Shown here: piece after piece, positions 8,030 to 15,613 of the stretch
Numbering within the stretch: the first letter of the stretch is position 1
Layout: the number at the start of each line of letters is the position of its first letter
Assembly (NCBI RefSeq): GCF_003060965.1
Contig: NZ_QAII01000142.1
Coordinates: 7,108-41,462, forward strand
Direction: 5' to 3'
Source of the DNA: Caulobacter sp. HMWF025
GTDB lineage: Bacteria; Pseudomonadota; Alphaproteobacteria; Caulobacterales; Caulobacteraceae
DNA: 34,355 nt
Position numbers and translations under genes: made by a program
The notes under the pieces: generated by a model
The model's database searches: none
Told to the model about the DNA's origin: nothing
The model's input: the letters and a program-made list of their open reading frames with translations, nothing else

Positions 8030-8629
8030 ATGACGCGTGACGAGGCTCTTGGCCGCGCCATAAAGCTCGTGGCGCTGCTGAACCTGGCCTATTTCGGCGT
8101 CGAGTTCGCCATGGCACTGCACATCGGCTCGGTGTCCCTGCTCGCCGACAGCGTCGATTTTCTCGAGGACGCCGCCGTCAATTTCCTAATCTTCGCGGCG
8201 CTGGCCTGGAGCCTGCGCCAGCGGGCCAGGGTCGGAATGGCGCTCGCGGGCCTCCTGCTGGTCCCGGCCCTGGCCTTCTTCTGGGCCCTCTGGCGCAAGT
8301 ATGCTGCCCCTGTTTCACCTGAGGCTATCCCGCTCACCGTCACTGGCGTCGGTGCCCTGGTCATCAACCTGTTCTGCGCCTTCTCCCTTGCCCGCTTCCG
8401 GCACCATTCAGGCAGCCTTACGAAAGCAGCGTTCCTTTCGGCCCGCAATGACGCCCTGGCCAATATCGCGATCATCGCTGCCGGGGTCGCCACCCTGTTC
8501 ACGCGGTCGCTCTGGCCAGACATCCTCGTCGGTCTGGGCATCGCCGTGATGAACATCGACGCTGCCAGTGCCGTGTGGCGAGCGGCTCGCAAAGAGCACT
8601 CTGAGGTGCAGCGAGATCCGACGCCCTAA
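8030..8629 (+). CDS. Cation diffusion facilitator-like transporter
   Basis: 199 residues with six hydrophobic segments (about 12-32, 48-61, 67-88, 104-121, 141-158 and 163-181). The stretches LLADSVDFLEDAAVNF (TM2) and FLSARNDALANIAII (TM5) are in the places of the CDF metal site. In typical zinc CDFs each has H-x3-D or D-x3-D; here TM2 has D43-x3-D47, but TM5 has S137-x3-D141. There is no cytoplasmic C-terminal domain, so this is a short, transmembrane-only form. It should export a divalent cation from the cytoplasm by proton antiport, but the changed site makes the metal uncertain. GGAGA lies 10 bases before the ATG. The gene is monocistronic. Confidence 0.82.
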   Translation: MTRDEALGRAIKLVALLNLAYFGVEFAMALHIGSVSLLADSVDFLEDAAVNFLIFAALAWSLRQRARVGMALAGLLLVPALAFFWALWRKYAAPVSPEAIPLTVTGVGALVINLFCAFSLARFRHHSGSLTKAAFLSARNDALANIAIIAAGVATLFTRSLWPDILVGLGIAVMNIDAASAVWRAARKEHSEVQRDPTP

Positions 8630-9032
8630 TGCAGGTGGCGGAACGATTGGCACCTTTCATACTGCATGAAAGTGGACCTTCCCAAGGTCGCCTAAGAGAC
8701 AGCTTTGGCCCCTCTCCGAGCACGATAAGGCCCATAGTGTAGATTGGCAGAAAGACGCCATTGGCGGGTGGCTGGGAGGTGCTCCTGTTCCGCCCCCCTC
8801 GCCTTCCGGCCATCAGATGGTTCTGAAGCGCGCGCCAGCGTTGGAACGAAGCGCTTCATCCTCTCCCATCATCATCAAGCAAGCTGCGAACGTCGTCAGT
8901 TGGAGAAGGGCAAAGACCCTTCGTTGATCTGGCGCGATTGCAGCGCCGTGCTCGCTCGCCGACACCCCAAAGCCTCAGATTCCAAAACTGTAAATTTAGA
9001 TGGCTTCGCTTCTGAAGCAGGGGACATCAGTT
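8630..9032. other. Intergenic region with boundary element copy 4
   Basis: About 400 bases without a supported gene. It contains ATAGTGTAGAT (8734-8744), identical to the reverse complement of the conserved half of the elements at 11120 and 17520. The stretch 8970-9000 is AT-rich and may hold the promoter of the following gene. This gap is the first sign of accessory DNA after the chromosomal genes. Confidence 0.4.
8734..8760 (-). repeat. Degenerate boundary repeat, copy 4 (reverse orientation)
   Basis: ATAGTGTAGAT followed by an AGA-rich stretch matches the reverse complement of the 29-bp elements at 11120-11149 and 17520-17548 over its first 11 bases exactly. The distal half is degenerate and offset by two bases, so only half of the element is clearly conserved. 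Confidence 0.4.
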
Positions 9033-9521
9033 ATGGAACGTAGAACAACAAACGCGGAAAAGAGGGTCTTCCGGGCTGCTTACATCAAGCACATCTTGGA
9101 CATTTGCCCAAACTCGATCCTAACTCTGGGTATGGGACGGCCGTGCAAACCAGAAATCCTCTCCCGAAAAATCGATCATTTTTTCAAATGCATCCATCGG
9201 GAGGCCTATGGCCGCAACTGGCACAAACGAGATTCTGTCGAAGGTATCGTTGCGATCGGGGTCTACGAGCACCTTGCCAGCAACACACACGTTCATTTCG
9301 CTCTTAAGGCTCCAACGCCATTCGCTAGGAGCGCACTCGATAGAGGAGAGAGAATATGGAGGAAAATTCGCCCCGGCGCTCACTACTACTATGACGGAAT
9401 AAAGGACCCGGAAAAATACGCCTGCTACATCACCAAAGAAATATGGAGGGAGGAGGTTCGGGATTCCGTCTACTATTTTAATCGCCCGGACATGCGCGGC
9501 CCGCACCGAAAAATTCAATAA
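9033..9521 (+). CDS. Small HUH-endonuclease/replication-initiator-like protein
   Basis: 162 residues from the ATG at 9033 (AGGGGA about 10 bases upstream). An earlier in-frame ATG at 9000 has no ribosome site. Three features resemble rolling-circle Rep/relaxase-type HUH enzymes in the right order: a hydrophobic strand SILTLGMGR (28-36), the metal-binding HUH pair H86-V-H88 in NTHVHFALKAP, and a tyrosine-lysine motif Y132-I-T-K135 in KYACYITKEIW, where Y129 or Y132 would be the nucleophile. It may nick single-stranded DNA at a hairpin. The family could be a phage or plasmid Rep, an inovirus Gp2-like protein, or a RAYT-like enzyme. GC content is lower than in the flanking genes. A cluster of hairpins follows immediately downstream, consistent with a cognate site. 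The assignment rests on motifs only. Confidence 0.5.
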   Translation: MERRTTNAEKRVFRAAYIKHILDICPNSILTLGMGRPCKPEILSRKIDHFFKCIHREAYGRNWHKRDSVEGIVAIGVYEHLASNTHVHFALKAPTPFARSALDRGERIWRKIRPGAHYYYDGIKDPEKYACYITKEIWREEVRDSVYYFNRPDMRGPHRKIQ

Positions 9522-9850
9522 ACTAATTTCATCTGAACGAATGCAATGACGCATCTTCGATACTCGTCGATGCCGAGCAGGAGTTCCCCTGGCGTAGGGT
9601 GCATCGCCGGAGGTGTGTCTGAGGTCGGTTTTTTACGACCATCGATGGACAAACGGTTCTTAGAACCAATCCAATCCATCAGTCATCGGATCTGATCTGA
9701 CTTCAGACACACCAAGATATATCTCTTCACGATATGGCGTTTTAGCGTGGATGAGAGATAGCCAATTCGACGAACGTCAAATGGCTGCATCATCGATGGG
9801 TGCTAATTCGCCAATGGATAATAGCTCTAAATTCGAGCACTCACGGAGCT
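9522..9850. other. Intergenic region dominated by palindromes
   Basis: About 330 bases between the HUH-like gene and the convergent gene at 9851. No ORF is supported. The central 100 bases hold the nested inverted repeats described separately. Confidence 0.45.
9612..9713. repeat. Nested palindrome cluster downstream of the HUH-like gene
   Basis: An outer inverted repeat has arms GGTGTGTCTGAGGTC (9612-9626) and GACTTCAGACACACC (9699-9713), 14 of 15 paired. Inside lie three consecutive small hairpins: GGTCG/CGACC with a T-rich loop (9623-9640), the perfect palindrome CCATCGATGG (9639-9648), and GGTTCT-T-AGAACC (9655-9667). Such structure is expected at a rolling-circle origin, a REP-like target or a terminator. 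Proximity to an HUH-like gene favours a nicking site, but that is inference. Confidence 0.6.
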
Positions 9851-10912
9851 TCAGAAGGTCTCTTTGTAGTCCACGATTTTAGGATGCCGCATCAACATCT
9901 CGAAGATTTCCTTAGCGTCTTCACTCTTCAAAGTGGCTTCAGCGGTACCCAGAGCACCTATGATTTCTATAGATTTCTTGTGGGGATCAATTCGCACCTG
10001 CAGCAGGAAATCGTGCCGTCGTTTGATCGTTTCTGTTAGCTCTTCGTAGGTTAGCCCGTTCCAAACGAGATGCGGTTCATTTTCAACAGTCTTTTTCTGC
10101 TCGCTAACGGGCGTCGATTTAAGCGCAAGTCCGCCTGCAATAGGACTCGATTTCGCTACCTTGAGATAACTCGGAGCTTCACCAGACCTTGAAGTTTTCC
10201 CGGTGCTATCCCGCCTGCGAGCGCGGTTCTCTTCGAAAAAGCCACTTAGACCGCCCCCCTTTCGGCTCTTCAATCTTTCGAAAAACTCCTGCCCATCAAG
10301 TTTTTGAAGTTCAGCCTCAGCAATGACCGCAGCGTCGCGAGAGGCAACCCACCCCCCGTTTCGTTTCTCTGCTCCTTCTGGATAGTCGATAAGCACGCGC
10401 AAAAGCGCATGTGTGCCGGTTATCCGCTTGGTCAATTTTAGCCCAGAGCAGAACCTGGTTAGCAGTTTCCGCTGCGCTGCTGGCGGCCACTTATCGTAAC
10501 GGCGCTTTAGCTCCAATACGCATGCAAGACACCGATAGTGCCTCGTCCGAGCACCTTTCTCATAGCGCCTTAGCTCGTCCTTGAAATCGATCAGCCCTTC
10601 TGCCGCCCGCTCAACTTCTCGATCAATGTCGAGATTGGGGTCGTATTCCAGCGGGCCGTTGAATCCGCTTAAAAGGGAACCGCTGGTAAGCAGTTCCAAA
10701 GCCTCAGCTCTTCGCGCCTCGCGCGCGGCAAACGCGCGATTTCTGGGGCCGGGGCCACTCCTGCCCCTCCTGCTTTTCCCGCCGTCACTCTTGCCCAGTG
10801 CAGTCACCTCGGTAACTGCAACCCTCGCTTCGACCTGTTCATCAGGGGCGGCACTTTTGGCCTTTGGCCGATTGCCCGGTCGAACTCGGATGATTTTTCG
10901 CTTCGCTTCCAT
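9851..10912 (-). CDS. Conserved-looking basic protein of unknown function
   Basis: 353 residues. The first 70 are very basic and low in complexity (KRKIIRVRPGNRPKAK, SRRGRSGPGPRNR), suggesting nucleic acid binding or disorder. A middle region (about 90-170) is helical and contains a CxxC (RCLACVLELKRRY). A lysine/serine-rich linker follows (about 225-280). A compact C-terminal domain (about 282-353) contains HLVWNGLTYEELTETIKRRH and VRIDPHKKSIEIIGALG. I recognise no named family. It is convergent with the HUH-like gene across the palindrome cluster. The start is ATG 10912, with an AT-rich promoter-like stretch and an inverted repeat (CATTTAG/CTAAATG) about 15-40 bp upstream that may be an autoregulatory site. 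Confidence 0.7.
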   Translation of the reverse strand: MEAKRKIIRVRPGNRPKAKSAAPDEQVEARVAVTEVTALGKSDGGKSRRGRSGPGPRNRAFAAREARRAEALELLTSGSLLSGFNGPLEYDPNLDIDREVERAAEGLIDFKDELRRYEKGARTRHYRCLACVLELKRRYDKWPPAAQRKLLTRFCSGLKLTKRITGTHALLRVLIDYPEGAEKRNGGWVASRDAAVIAEAELQKLDGQEFFERLKSRKGGGLSGFFEENRARRRDSTGKTSRSGEAPSYLKVAKSSPIAGGLALKSTPVSEQKKTVENEPHLVWNGLTYEELTETIKRRHDFLLQVRIDPHKKSIEIIGALGTAEATLKSEDAKEIFEMLMRHPKIVDYKETF

Positions 10913-10925
10913 GGTCTCTTATATC

Positions 10926-10952
10926 CATTTAGATTGATATACACACTAAATG
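10926..10952. promoter_or_regulatory. Inverted repeat in the promoter of the basic protein gene
   Basis: CATTTAG (10926-10932) and CTAAATG (10946-10952) are perfect 7-bp arms with a 13-base AT-rich spacer containing GATATACACA. It sits just upstream of the minus-strand start at 10912, where an operator or promoter would be expected. The binding protein is unknown. Confidence 0.4.
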
Positions 10953-11327
10953 AACGCTGAAGACAATCTTTAGATCCCTTTGAGCCGGCGGTGTGCCCCT
11001 AGACAGACCGCTACTGGATCGAAAAACGCGCGCGCCCTAGGGATGACGAACCAGCAATCGGACGCAACCGCGAACTCTTCGGACACAACGCCTGCTAGCC
11101 ATTGACAGACGTCACTCCCGATAGTGGATTTGTCTTGATCTACACTATCGACGCGAGTTCGGCTTAACGGGCAGCAGGCACCCGACATCGCTGGCGCAGT
11201 TTGAAACTCATCCCTTCAGCGCTTGGCTTCAAGCTGCGCCCGAAGCTGGAAAGTCTCACGCTCGCGAAGCCCCCCACCGACTTCTTGCCGATGAGCCGCT
11301 CGCTCTGGAATCGCGTTATCGCGCGCC
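10953..11327. other. Intergenic region with boundary repeat copy 1
   Basis: About 375 bases with no well-supported gene. It contains the 29-bp interrupted palindrome at 11120-11149. A 72-codon minus-strand reading frame (10970-11188) runs through the repeat and is not annotated because it lacks a ribosome site and a recognisable product. Confidence 0.35.
11120..11149 (+). repeat. Boundary repeat, copy 1 (GATAGTG-N16-CACTATC)
   Basis: Perfect 7-bp arms GATAGTG (11120-11126) and CACTATC (11143-11149) are separated by 16 bases. Not only the arms but also the spacer (pattern nnTTTGTCTnnATCTA) is shared with the copy at 17520, and largely with 33254. TACACT is a plausible -10 hexamer, so this may be a regulated promoter as well as a repeat. 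Function unknown. Confidence 0.6.
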
Positions 11328-11603
11328 ATGACCGCAGAACAGATCGCCACCGCCGTTCAGGCCCTACACGAACAAGCTGGAGAACATGAGGGCCTGAAGC
11401 CCGGACTGATCACGGTCCATGCCGACAACTGGGTCGCCATGTCCCCTCGCCTACCAGCCCTCTGCACCATACCTGCCCTGGGGATCCGCCACCGCGGCAT
11501 CCGCGTCATTGTCAGCCGCCAGGAAGACAATCGCGTCCTTACCCGTGACGAAGCTGGCCAACGTGGAGAGCCCTTCCTCGATCTCGAGCCGCCGACGGCA
11601 TAG
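11328..11603 (+). CDS. Small hypothetical protein
   Basis: 91 residues (MTAEQIATAVQALHEQAGEH at the N-terminus). Third codon positions are G/C-rich in the way of real genes in this window, and the sequence has a normal amino acid mix ending in EPFLDLEPPTA. No family was recognised and there is no convincing ribosome site. It lies 92 bp upstream of the XRE regulator on the same strand. Confidence 0.4.
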   Translation: MTAEQIATAVQALHEQAGEHEGLKPGLITVHADNWVAMSPRLPALCTIPALGIRHRGIRVIVSRQEDNRVLTRDEAGQRGEPFLDLEPPTA

Positions 11604-11695
11604 TCTGAGTCAGAAGCGCGCAATAACCTCGATCGCCGCAGGTTCGCGACAAGCGCCGAGTTTGCCGGTGGGCTGACCAGGAAGAGATCTGAAGC

Positions 11696-11962
11696 ATGAA
11701 CCCAAAGCCGAGCGACGCTGCCAATCCGATCGATGTCCACGTCGGCAAAATGGTCAGAGCCCGCCGAAAGGCACTCGGCATGTCACAGACCGAGCTGGCC
11801 GAAACTCTGGGGATCACCTTTCAGCAGGTCCAAAAATACGAACGCGGCTCGAACCGGATCTCGGCGTCCAAACTCTATGAGGCGGCGCGGACCATGAAAA
11901 TGGAGATCTCCACCTTCTTCGAAGGCCTGGCCCCACTGGACGGGCAAGCAGTGCCGTTTTGA
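11696..11962 (+). CDS. XRE-family helix-turn-helix transcription regulator
   Basis: 88 residues. A Cro/CI-type helix-turn-helix spans about 13-68: VGKMVRARRKALGMSQTELA, then TLGITFQQVQKYERGSNRIS with the typical recognition-helix pattern QQVQKYERG. This is the small single-domain XRE type very common in alphaproteobacteria. An AGGAAGAG ribosome site lies about 8 bases before the ATG. It probably represses or activates nearby genes by binding DNA as a dimer; its operator is not identified. It precedes the duplicated 163-bp control region by about 60 bp. Confidence 0.9.
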   Translation: MNPKPSDAANPIDVHVGKMVRARRKALGMSQTELAETLGITFQQVQKYERGSNRISASKLYEAARTMKMEISTFFEGLAPLDGQAVPF

Positions 11963-12025
11963 GCCTTCGCTGATTTCCTAGAATTGGATGGGGCCGCCGC
12001 TCACACTTACGGCCTGTGATTGCCA

Positions 12026-12188
12026 GGCGAGAATAGCGGGCGTTTGACGCATCATTTGAATGCAAATGCTGCGCATTCCGCCACCTATGGCTTGTCGCTA
12101 CCCTTCGGGATCATCACCGATCAAAGGGCAAGCCAATGCCGAGCAACGCACTCAAGACCAGCATGAGAAGCTTCAATCTGGTCTGGGG
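12026..12188 (+). repeat. 163-bp duplicated control region, copy A
   Basis: The sequence from GGCGAGAATAG to CTGGGG is about 88% identical and without gaps to 15451-15613. The repeat contains the inverted repeat CATTTG-AATG-CAAATG (12053-12068), an AGGG ribosome site and the first 18 codons of a reading frame. Copy B is the LysR-cupin intergenic region, so copy A probably brings the DUF2306 operon under the same LysR-type regulator (inference). Confidence 0.75.
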
Positions 12189-12237
12189 CGTGTCGCCGGT
12201 AGTCACGCTCAGCTCCTTGCCCGCGAGCGGGCTCTGA
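12136..12237 (+). pseudogene. 33-residue truncated copy of the cupin gene start, possible leader peptide
   Basis: The ATG at 12136 lies in the duplicated region. Its product starts MPSNALKTSMRSFNLVWG, matching MPSNSLQTCMRSFNTAWG of the cupin protein at 15561. Similarity stops after about 18 residues and a TGA follows at 12235-12237. The stop lies one base before the ATG of the membrane protein gene, so translation of this short frame could couple to it. It is either a duplication scar or a translated leader. Confidence 0.5.
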
Positions 12238-12238
12238 C

Positions 12239-12901
12239 ATGGGCCGAGCCATCGCACCCAAGGTCAACTGGCTCCTGCCCGTTTTGCTTCTCTCGCTGTC
12301 CGCAGTTCCCATCATCGTCGGCGTCGCCCGCCTGATTTGGCTTGCCGGCGGCGTGATCCGCCCAGACAGCGGCAGGTTTGCGTCCATGCCGGTTCCGCTA
12401 GCGCTCCACATCCTCAGCATCGTCGTGTTCGGGTGTCTTGGCGCCTTTATGTTCACCCCTAGCCTTCGGCGGCGCTGGCCGCACTGGCACCGAGCCGCTG
12501 GACGGGTGCTCGCACCCGCCGGTCTCATCGCGGCCTCCACAGGTCTTTGGATGACGCTCTACTACCCTCCGGGCACTGACGACGGCCCAGTGCTGTTCGC
12601 GCTGCGCCTCGTTTTCGGTTCGGCCATGGCCGTGTCGCTGCTGTGCGGGCTGGCAGCGTTACGGCGACGCGCCTTCGTCGAACACGGAGCGTGCATGCTA
12701 CGGGGCTACGCCATTGGCATGGGTGCCGGAACGCAGGTGTTTACGACCGTCCTGTGGGTACTGCTGATTGGTCCGACCCACGAAATGTCGAGGGCCGCGA
12801 CGATGGGTGCCGGCTGGGTGATCAACCTCGCCTTAGCCGAGTGGATCCTCGCTCGAAGACCGGCTGCATCGAAGCTCAACCCAGCCTCAAGTCAAACCTA
12901 G
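12239..12901 (+). CDS. DUF2306-type integral membrane protein
   Basis: 220 residues with about six transmembrane segments (about 11-37, 52-75, 88-110, 120-141, 155-176 and 186-205). The stretch WPHWHRAAGRVLAPAGLIAA, with its conserved histidines, and RRRAFVEHGACMLRGYAIGM are typical of DUF2306 predicted membrane proteins, which may bind haem or metal through these histidines. The function of the family is not established. The gene starts one base after the short ORF derived from the duplicated region, and is followed after 27 bp by a lipoprotein gene, so an operon 12136-14436 is likely. Confidence 0.8.
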   Translation: MGRAIAPKVNWLLPVLLLSLSAVPIIVGVARLIWLAGGVIRPDSGRFASMPVPLALHILSIVVFGCLGAFMFTPSLRRRWPHWHRAAGRVLAPAGLIAASTGLWMTLYYPPGTDDGPVLFALRLVFGSAMAVSLLCGLAALRRRAFVEHGACMLRGYAIGMGAGTQVFTTVLWVLLIGPTHEMSRAATMGAGWVINLALAEWILARRPAASKLNPASSQT

Positions 12902-12928
12902 ACCATGGCCCAGGAGGGCCTCCCCAAA

Positions 12929-13306
12929 ATGCGAACTCTCATGGTTCTCGCCGTCGCCGCCACCCTAGCCGGTTGCGTTTCGACCAACTCCACCCTGCTC
13001 GGCGCGCCACAGACGCTATCTGCGATCGCCCCGGGATCGGTGACCTTCTATCGAACCCCTGATCAGGTGTTGCGCCCCTACTCGGAGGTGGCCCTTCTCC
13101 ACGCCAGCGGCGACTCGCTGTGGACCAGCGAAAAGGCAATGTTTGAGTCCATGCGAAAGGAGGCGGCCAAGCTTGGCGCGGATGCCATCATCCTTGAACC
13201 CGTCCAGGAGCCCAGCACAGCGCTCAAGGTCGCCGCTGCAGTCCTGCATGTTTCAGCGCCCCGCAAGGGTCGGGCGTTGGCAATCCGGACCCTGCCTCCG
13301 AAATGA
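12929..13306 (+). CDS. Small lipoprotein (DUF4156/RcsF-like)
   Basis: 125 residues from the ATG at 12929, with AGGAGGG 10-15 bases upstream; an in-frame ATG at 12905 lies before this ribosome site. A lipoprotein signal MRTLMVLAVAATLAGC is followed by the mature part with VTFYRTPDQVLRPYSEVALL and EAAKLGADAIILEP. This pattern resembles the small DUF4156/YbjQ-type alpha/beta domain found in envelope lipoproteins. The exact role is unknown. Its stop codon overlaps the start of the serine hydrolase gene (ATGA). Confidence 0.75.
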   Translation: MRTLMVLAVAATLAGCVSTNSTLLGAPQTLSAIAPGSVTFYRTPDQVLRPYSEVALLHASGDSLWTSEKAMFESMRKEAAKLGADAIILEPVQEPSTALKVAAAVLHVSAPRKGRALAIRTLPPK

Positions 13307-14436
13307 CAATGCCATCGCGGCGGCCCTCCCAAACGGGGCTTGGGGTTAGAAGCCTGTCCAAGACCTGTCTGGAGAGATCAGCGCTACGCTCTATCGCGGC
13401 CGTAATTGGAATCGTCGCGTTTGCTGCGCCGACGTGCGTCTTCGCCCAGGCGGAGCAGGCTCGCGCCGAAGTCGACCAGCAAGCAAAGGCGGGCCGCTTC
13501 AGCGGCGCAATCCTCGTTGTTCAAGACGGCAGGGTTTTGTTCCATGAGGCGTGGGGTCTTGCCGACCGCGAATGGTCAGTCCCCAACACCCCGACGACGA
13601 AGTTCCGCGTTGGCTCGTTGACCAAGCAGTTCACCGCAGTCTCGATCCTGAAACTGCAGGAAGCGGGCAAGCTGTCGATCGACGACCCGGTCTCCAAGTT
13701 CTACCCGCAAGCGCCGGCCGCCTGGTCGAAAGTGACGATCAAACACCTTCTTACCCATGGCTCGGGCATACCCAGCTACACGGCCATTGCTGGCTTTTTC
13801 GACGCCCAGTCTCACGTCGCCCTTACGCCTGATCAGATCGTCGCCCTCACGCGCGACAAACGACTGGAGTTCGAGCCAGGCACAAGATTTGTCTATGACA
13901 ACACCGGCTACATCCTGCTCGGCATGGTGATCGAGAAGGTCTCAGGCCAAGCCTACGCAGACTATGTTGGGACCCAGTTCCTTGCGCCGCTGGGTATGTC
14001 CAACACCGGCTATGATGTGAGCGGTGAGGTCCTGCCGATGCGTGCGCGCGGCTACGACGTCAGAAAGGGCAAGGCGTACAACGCCGACTACCTGGACATG
14101 AGCCTGCCCTACGCAGCCGGTTCGCTCTATTCGACCGTGGACGACCTCGCGACATGGGAAGAGGCCTTGCAGAGCGGCAAGCTGATCAAGGCTGCCTCCC
14201 TGACAGCCATGTTTACCAACTGGGGCGACGGCTACGGCTTTGGCGAGTTCATCGGCAAGACCTTCGGTCACACCCGGTATTTTCACTCGGGAGGCATCAA
14301 CGGCTTCGTCAGCGAGCTCGACTATTATCCGGCTGAAAATCTGACAGTGGCCGTGCTCACCAACCAGACGAACACCTCACCTGACACCATCGCCACAAAC
14401 TTCGCGACCGCCTACCTCAAGGTGCCGGGCCGCTAG
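13303..14436 (+). CDS. Secreted class C beta-lactamase-like serine hydrolase
   Basis: 377 residues. An N-terminal hydrophobic stretch (about 30-48, ending CVFAQAE) looks like a signal peptide after a longish basic n-region. The catalytic motifs of the class C beta-lactamase/DD-peptidase/esterase fold are present: S105-L-T-K108 (SxxK, nucleophile and general base), Y198-D-N200 (YxN) and H328-S-G330 (HxG, in place of KTG). HxG is typical of esterase or peptidase members rather than true cephalosporinases. It should hydrolyse an ester or amide in the periplasm; the substrate is not visible. It overlaps the upstream lipoprotein gene by 4 bp. Confidence 0.87.
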   Translation: MTMPSRRPSQTGLGVRSLSKTCLERSALRSIAAVIGIVAFAAPTCVFAQAEQARAEVDQQAKAGRFSGAILVVQDGRVLFHEAWGLADREWSVPNTPTTKFRVGSLTKQFTAVSILKLQEAGKLSIDDPVSKFYPQAPAAWSKVTIKHLLTHGSGIPSYTAIAGFFDAQSHVALTPDQIVALTRDKRLEFEPGTRFVYDNTGYILLGMVIEKVSGQAYADYVGTQFLAPLGMSNTGYDVSGEVLPMRARGYDVRKGKAYNADYLDMSLPYAAGSLYSTVDDLATWEEALQSGKLIKAASLTAMFTNWGDGYGFGEFIGKTFGHTRYFHSGGINGFVSELDYYPAENLTVAVLTNQTNTSPDTIATNFATAYLKVPGR

Positions 14437-14541
14437 ATTGAACAGGACCGATCATGGTCGATAAGGCTCTTGCTGCCTTCATTCCCTGGCCCCCGGGGAT
14501 CGACCGGCGCTTAGACCGTTCCCCAATCCCGCCGACAATCA

Positions 14542-15429
14542 CTAGGCGCAGATCTCACGGACACAGGTTCGCAACCATCTGTGGGCCGGATCGGCGTCCA
14601 TGCGTGGGTGCCATAGCATCGAGACACTGAACTCGGTGGCGGGCATCGGAAGCAACAAGCTGACCATTCCATCGCGGAGGTTTGCTGTGTGCTTCTCGGG
14701 CACTGTAGCAACGAGATCGGAGGCCCTGGCGAGGGCCAATGCAGCTGAAAATCCGCTGACAATGCTGCCAACCCTCCTCTGCAAACTTGCAGGCAGAAAG
14801 GGCAGATCGACCGCGCTTGTCTCAAGCCCGCTTCGGGATACGACCACATGCTCGGCGTCAGAATACCAGGACGGGGTGACGCCGTTTTGATCGATCGGAT
14901 GTCCTTTGCGGACGACGCCAACAAGGCGGTCCCGGAACAGCGCCTGCGTGCGTACCTCGGGGCCGAGCGACTCTTCAACGACACCCGTTTCAAGGTCGAC
15001 CCGACCATCCCGTAGCGGCGTACTATCCTTGTCCGGCTTCTGCAGGAAGTTGAAGCGAACACCTGGAGCTTCAGCGCGAGCCTTGGCGATCAGATCGGCC
15101 CCGAAGTTTTCGACAAAGCCATCGCTAGTCCTGAGCGTGAAGGTTCGCACCATAGCCGTCAGATCGAGCGATTCATCCGGACGCAAAACCGCCTCGACCT
15201 CTTCGACCAGCTGATGCACGCGATCGCGAAGCGCCTGCGCACGCGGTGTGGGCACTAGGCCGCGTCCTGCGCGGACGAGGAGTGGGTCGCCCGTCGTCTC
15301 TCGAAGTCGGGTTAGCGCCCGGCTCATTGCGGACGGGCTTAGCCTCAGCCGCTTTGCGGCGCCCACGACGCTGCCCTCGGCAAGCAGCGCGTCCAGGGTG
15401 ATCAGCAGGTTGAGGTCGGGGGATGACAC
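14542..15429 (-). CDS. LysR-family transcription regulator
   Basis: 295 residues. The N-terminal winged helix-turn-helix (about 5-65) reads DLNLLITLDALLAEGSVVGA, then RLRLSPSAMSRALTRLRET and LLVRAGRGLVPTPRA. The effector-binding domain is at about 90-290 (type 2 periplasmic-binding fold), with the NagR/NodD-like pattern TFTLRTSDGF and DRLVGVVRKGHP. It is divergent from the cupin-MFS operon, the classic layout for a LysR activator acting on its neighbour. The 131-bp intergenic region holds the palindrome CATTTG/CAAATG, also present in the duplicated control region at 12026. The inducer is unknown. Confidence 0.92.
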   Translation of the reverse strand: MSSPDLNLLITLDALLAEGSVVGAAKRLRLSPSAMSRALTRLRETTGDPLLVRAGRGLVPTPRAQALRDRVHQLVEEVEAVLRPDESLDLTAMVRTFTLRTSDGFVENFGADLIAKARAEAPGVRFNFLQKPDKDSTPLRDGRVDLETGVVEESLGPEVRTQALFRDRLVGVVRKGHPIDQNGVTPSWYSDAEHVVVSRSGLETSAVDLPFLPASLQRRVGSIVSGFSAALALARASDLVATVPEKHTANLRDGMVSLLLPMPATEFSVSMLWHPRMDADPAHRWLRTCVREICA

Positions 15430-15450
15430 GCCTAGAGCCTAGCATAGCCC

Positions 15451-15613
15451 GGCGAGAATAGAGAGCGCCTGATGCATCATTTGAATGCAAATGCTGCGCG
15501 TTCCGCCACCCATGGCTTGTCGCTACCCTTCGTGACCATCACCGAACAAGGGGCAAGCCAATGCCGAGCAACTCACTCCAGACCTGCATGAGAAGCTTCA
15601 ATACGGCCTGGGG
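15451..15613 (+). repeat. 163-bp duplicated control region, copy B
   Basis: This copy is the LysR-cupin intergenic region plus the first codons of the cupin gene. It is about 88% identical to 12026-12188. It includes the inverted repeat CATTTG-AATG-CAAATG (15478-15493), a candidate LysR site, and the AGGGG ribosome site. It probably is the source copy, because here the coding part continues into a full gene. Confidence 0.75.

Noticed and set aside
10970-11188. 72-codon minus-strand ORF
   Set aside because: Passes through the boundary repeat, has no ribosome site and no family resemblance. It might be a gene relic but cannot be supported.
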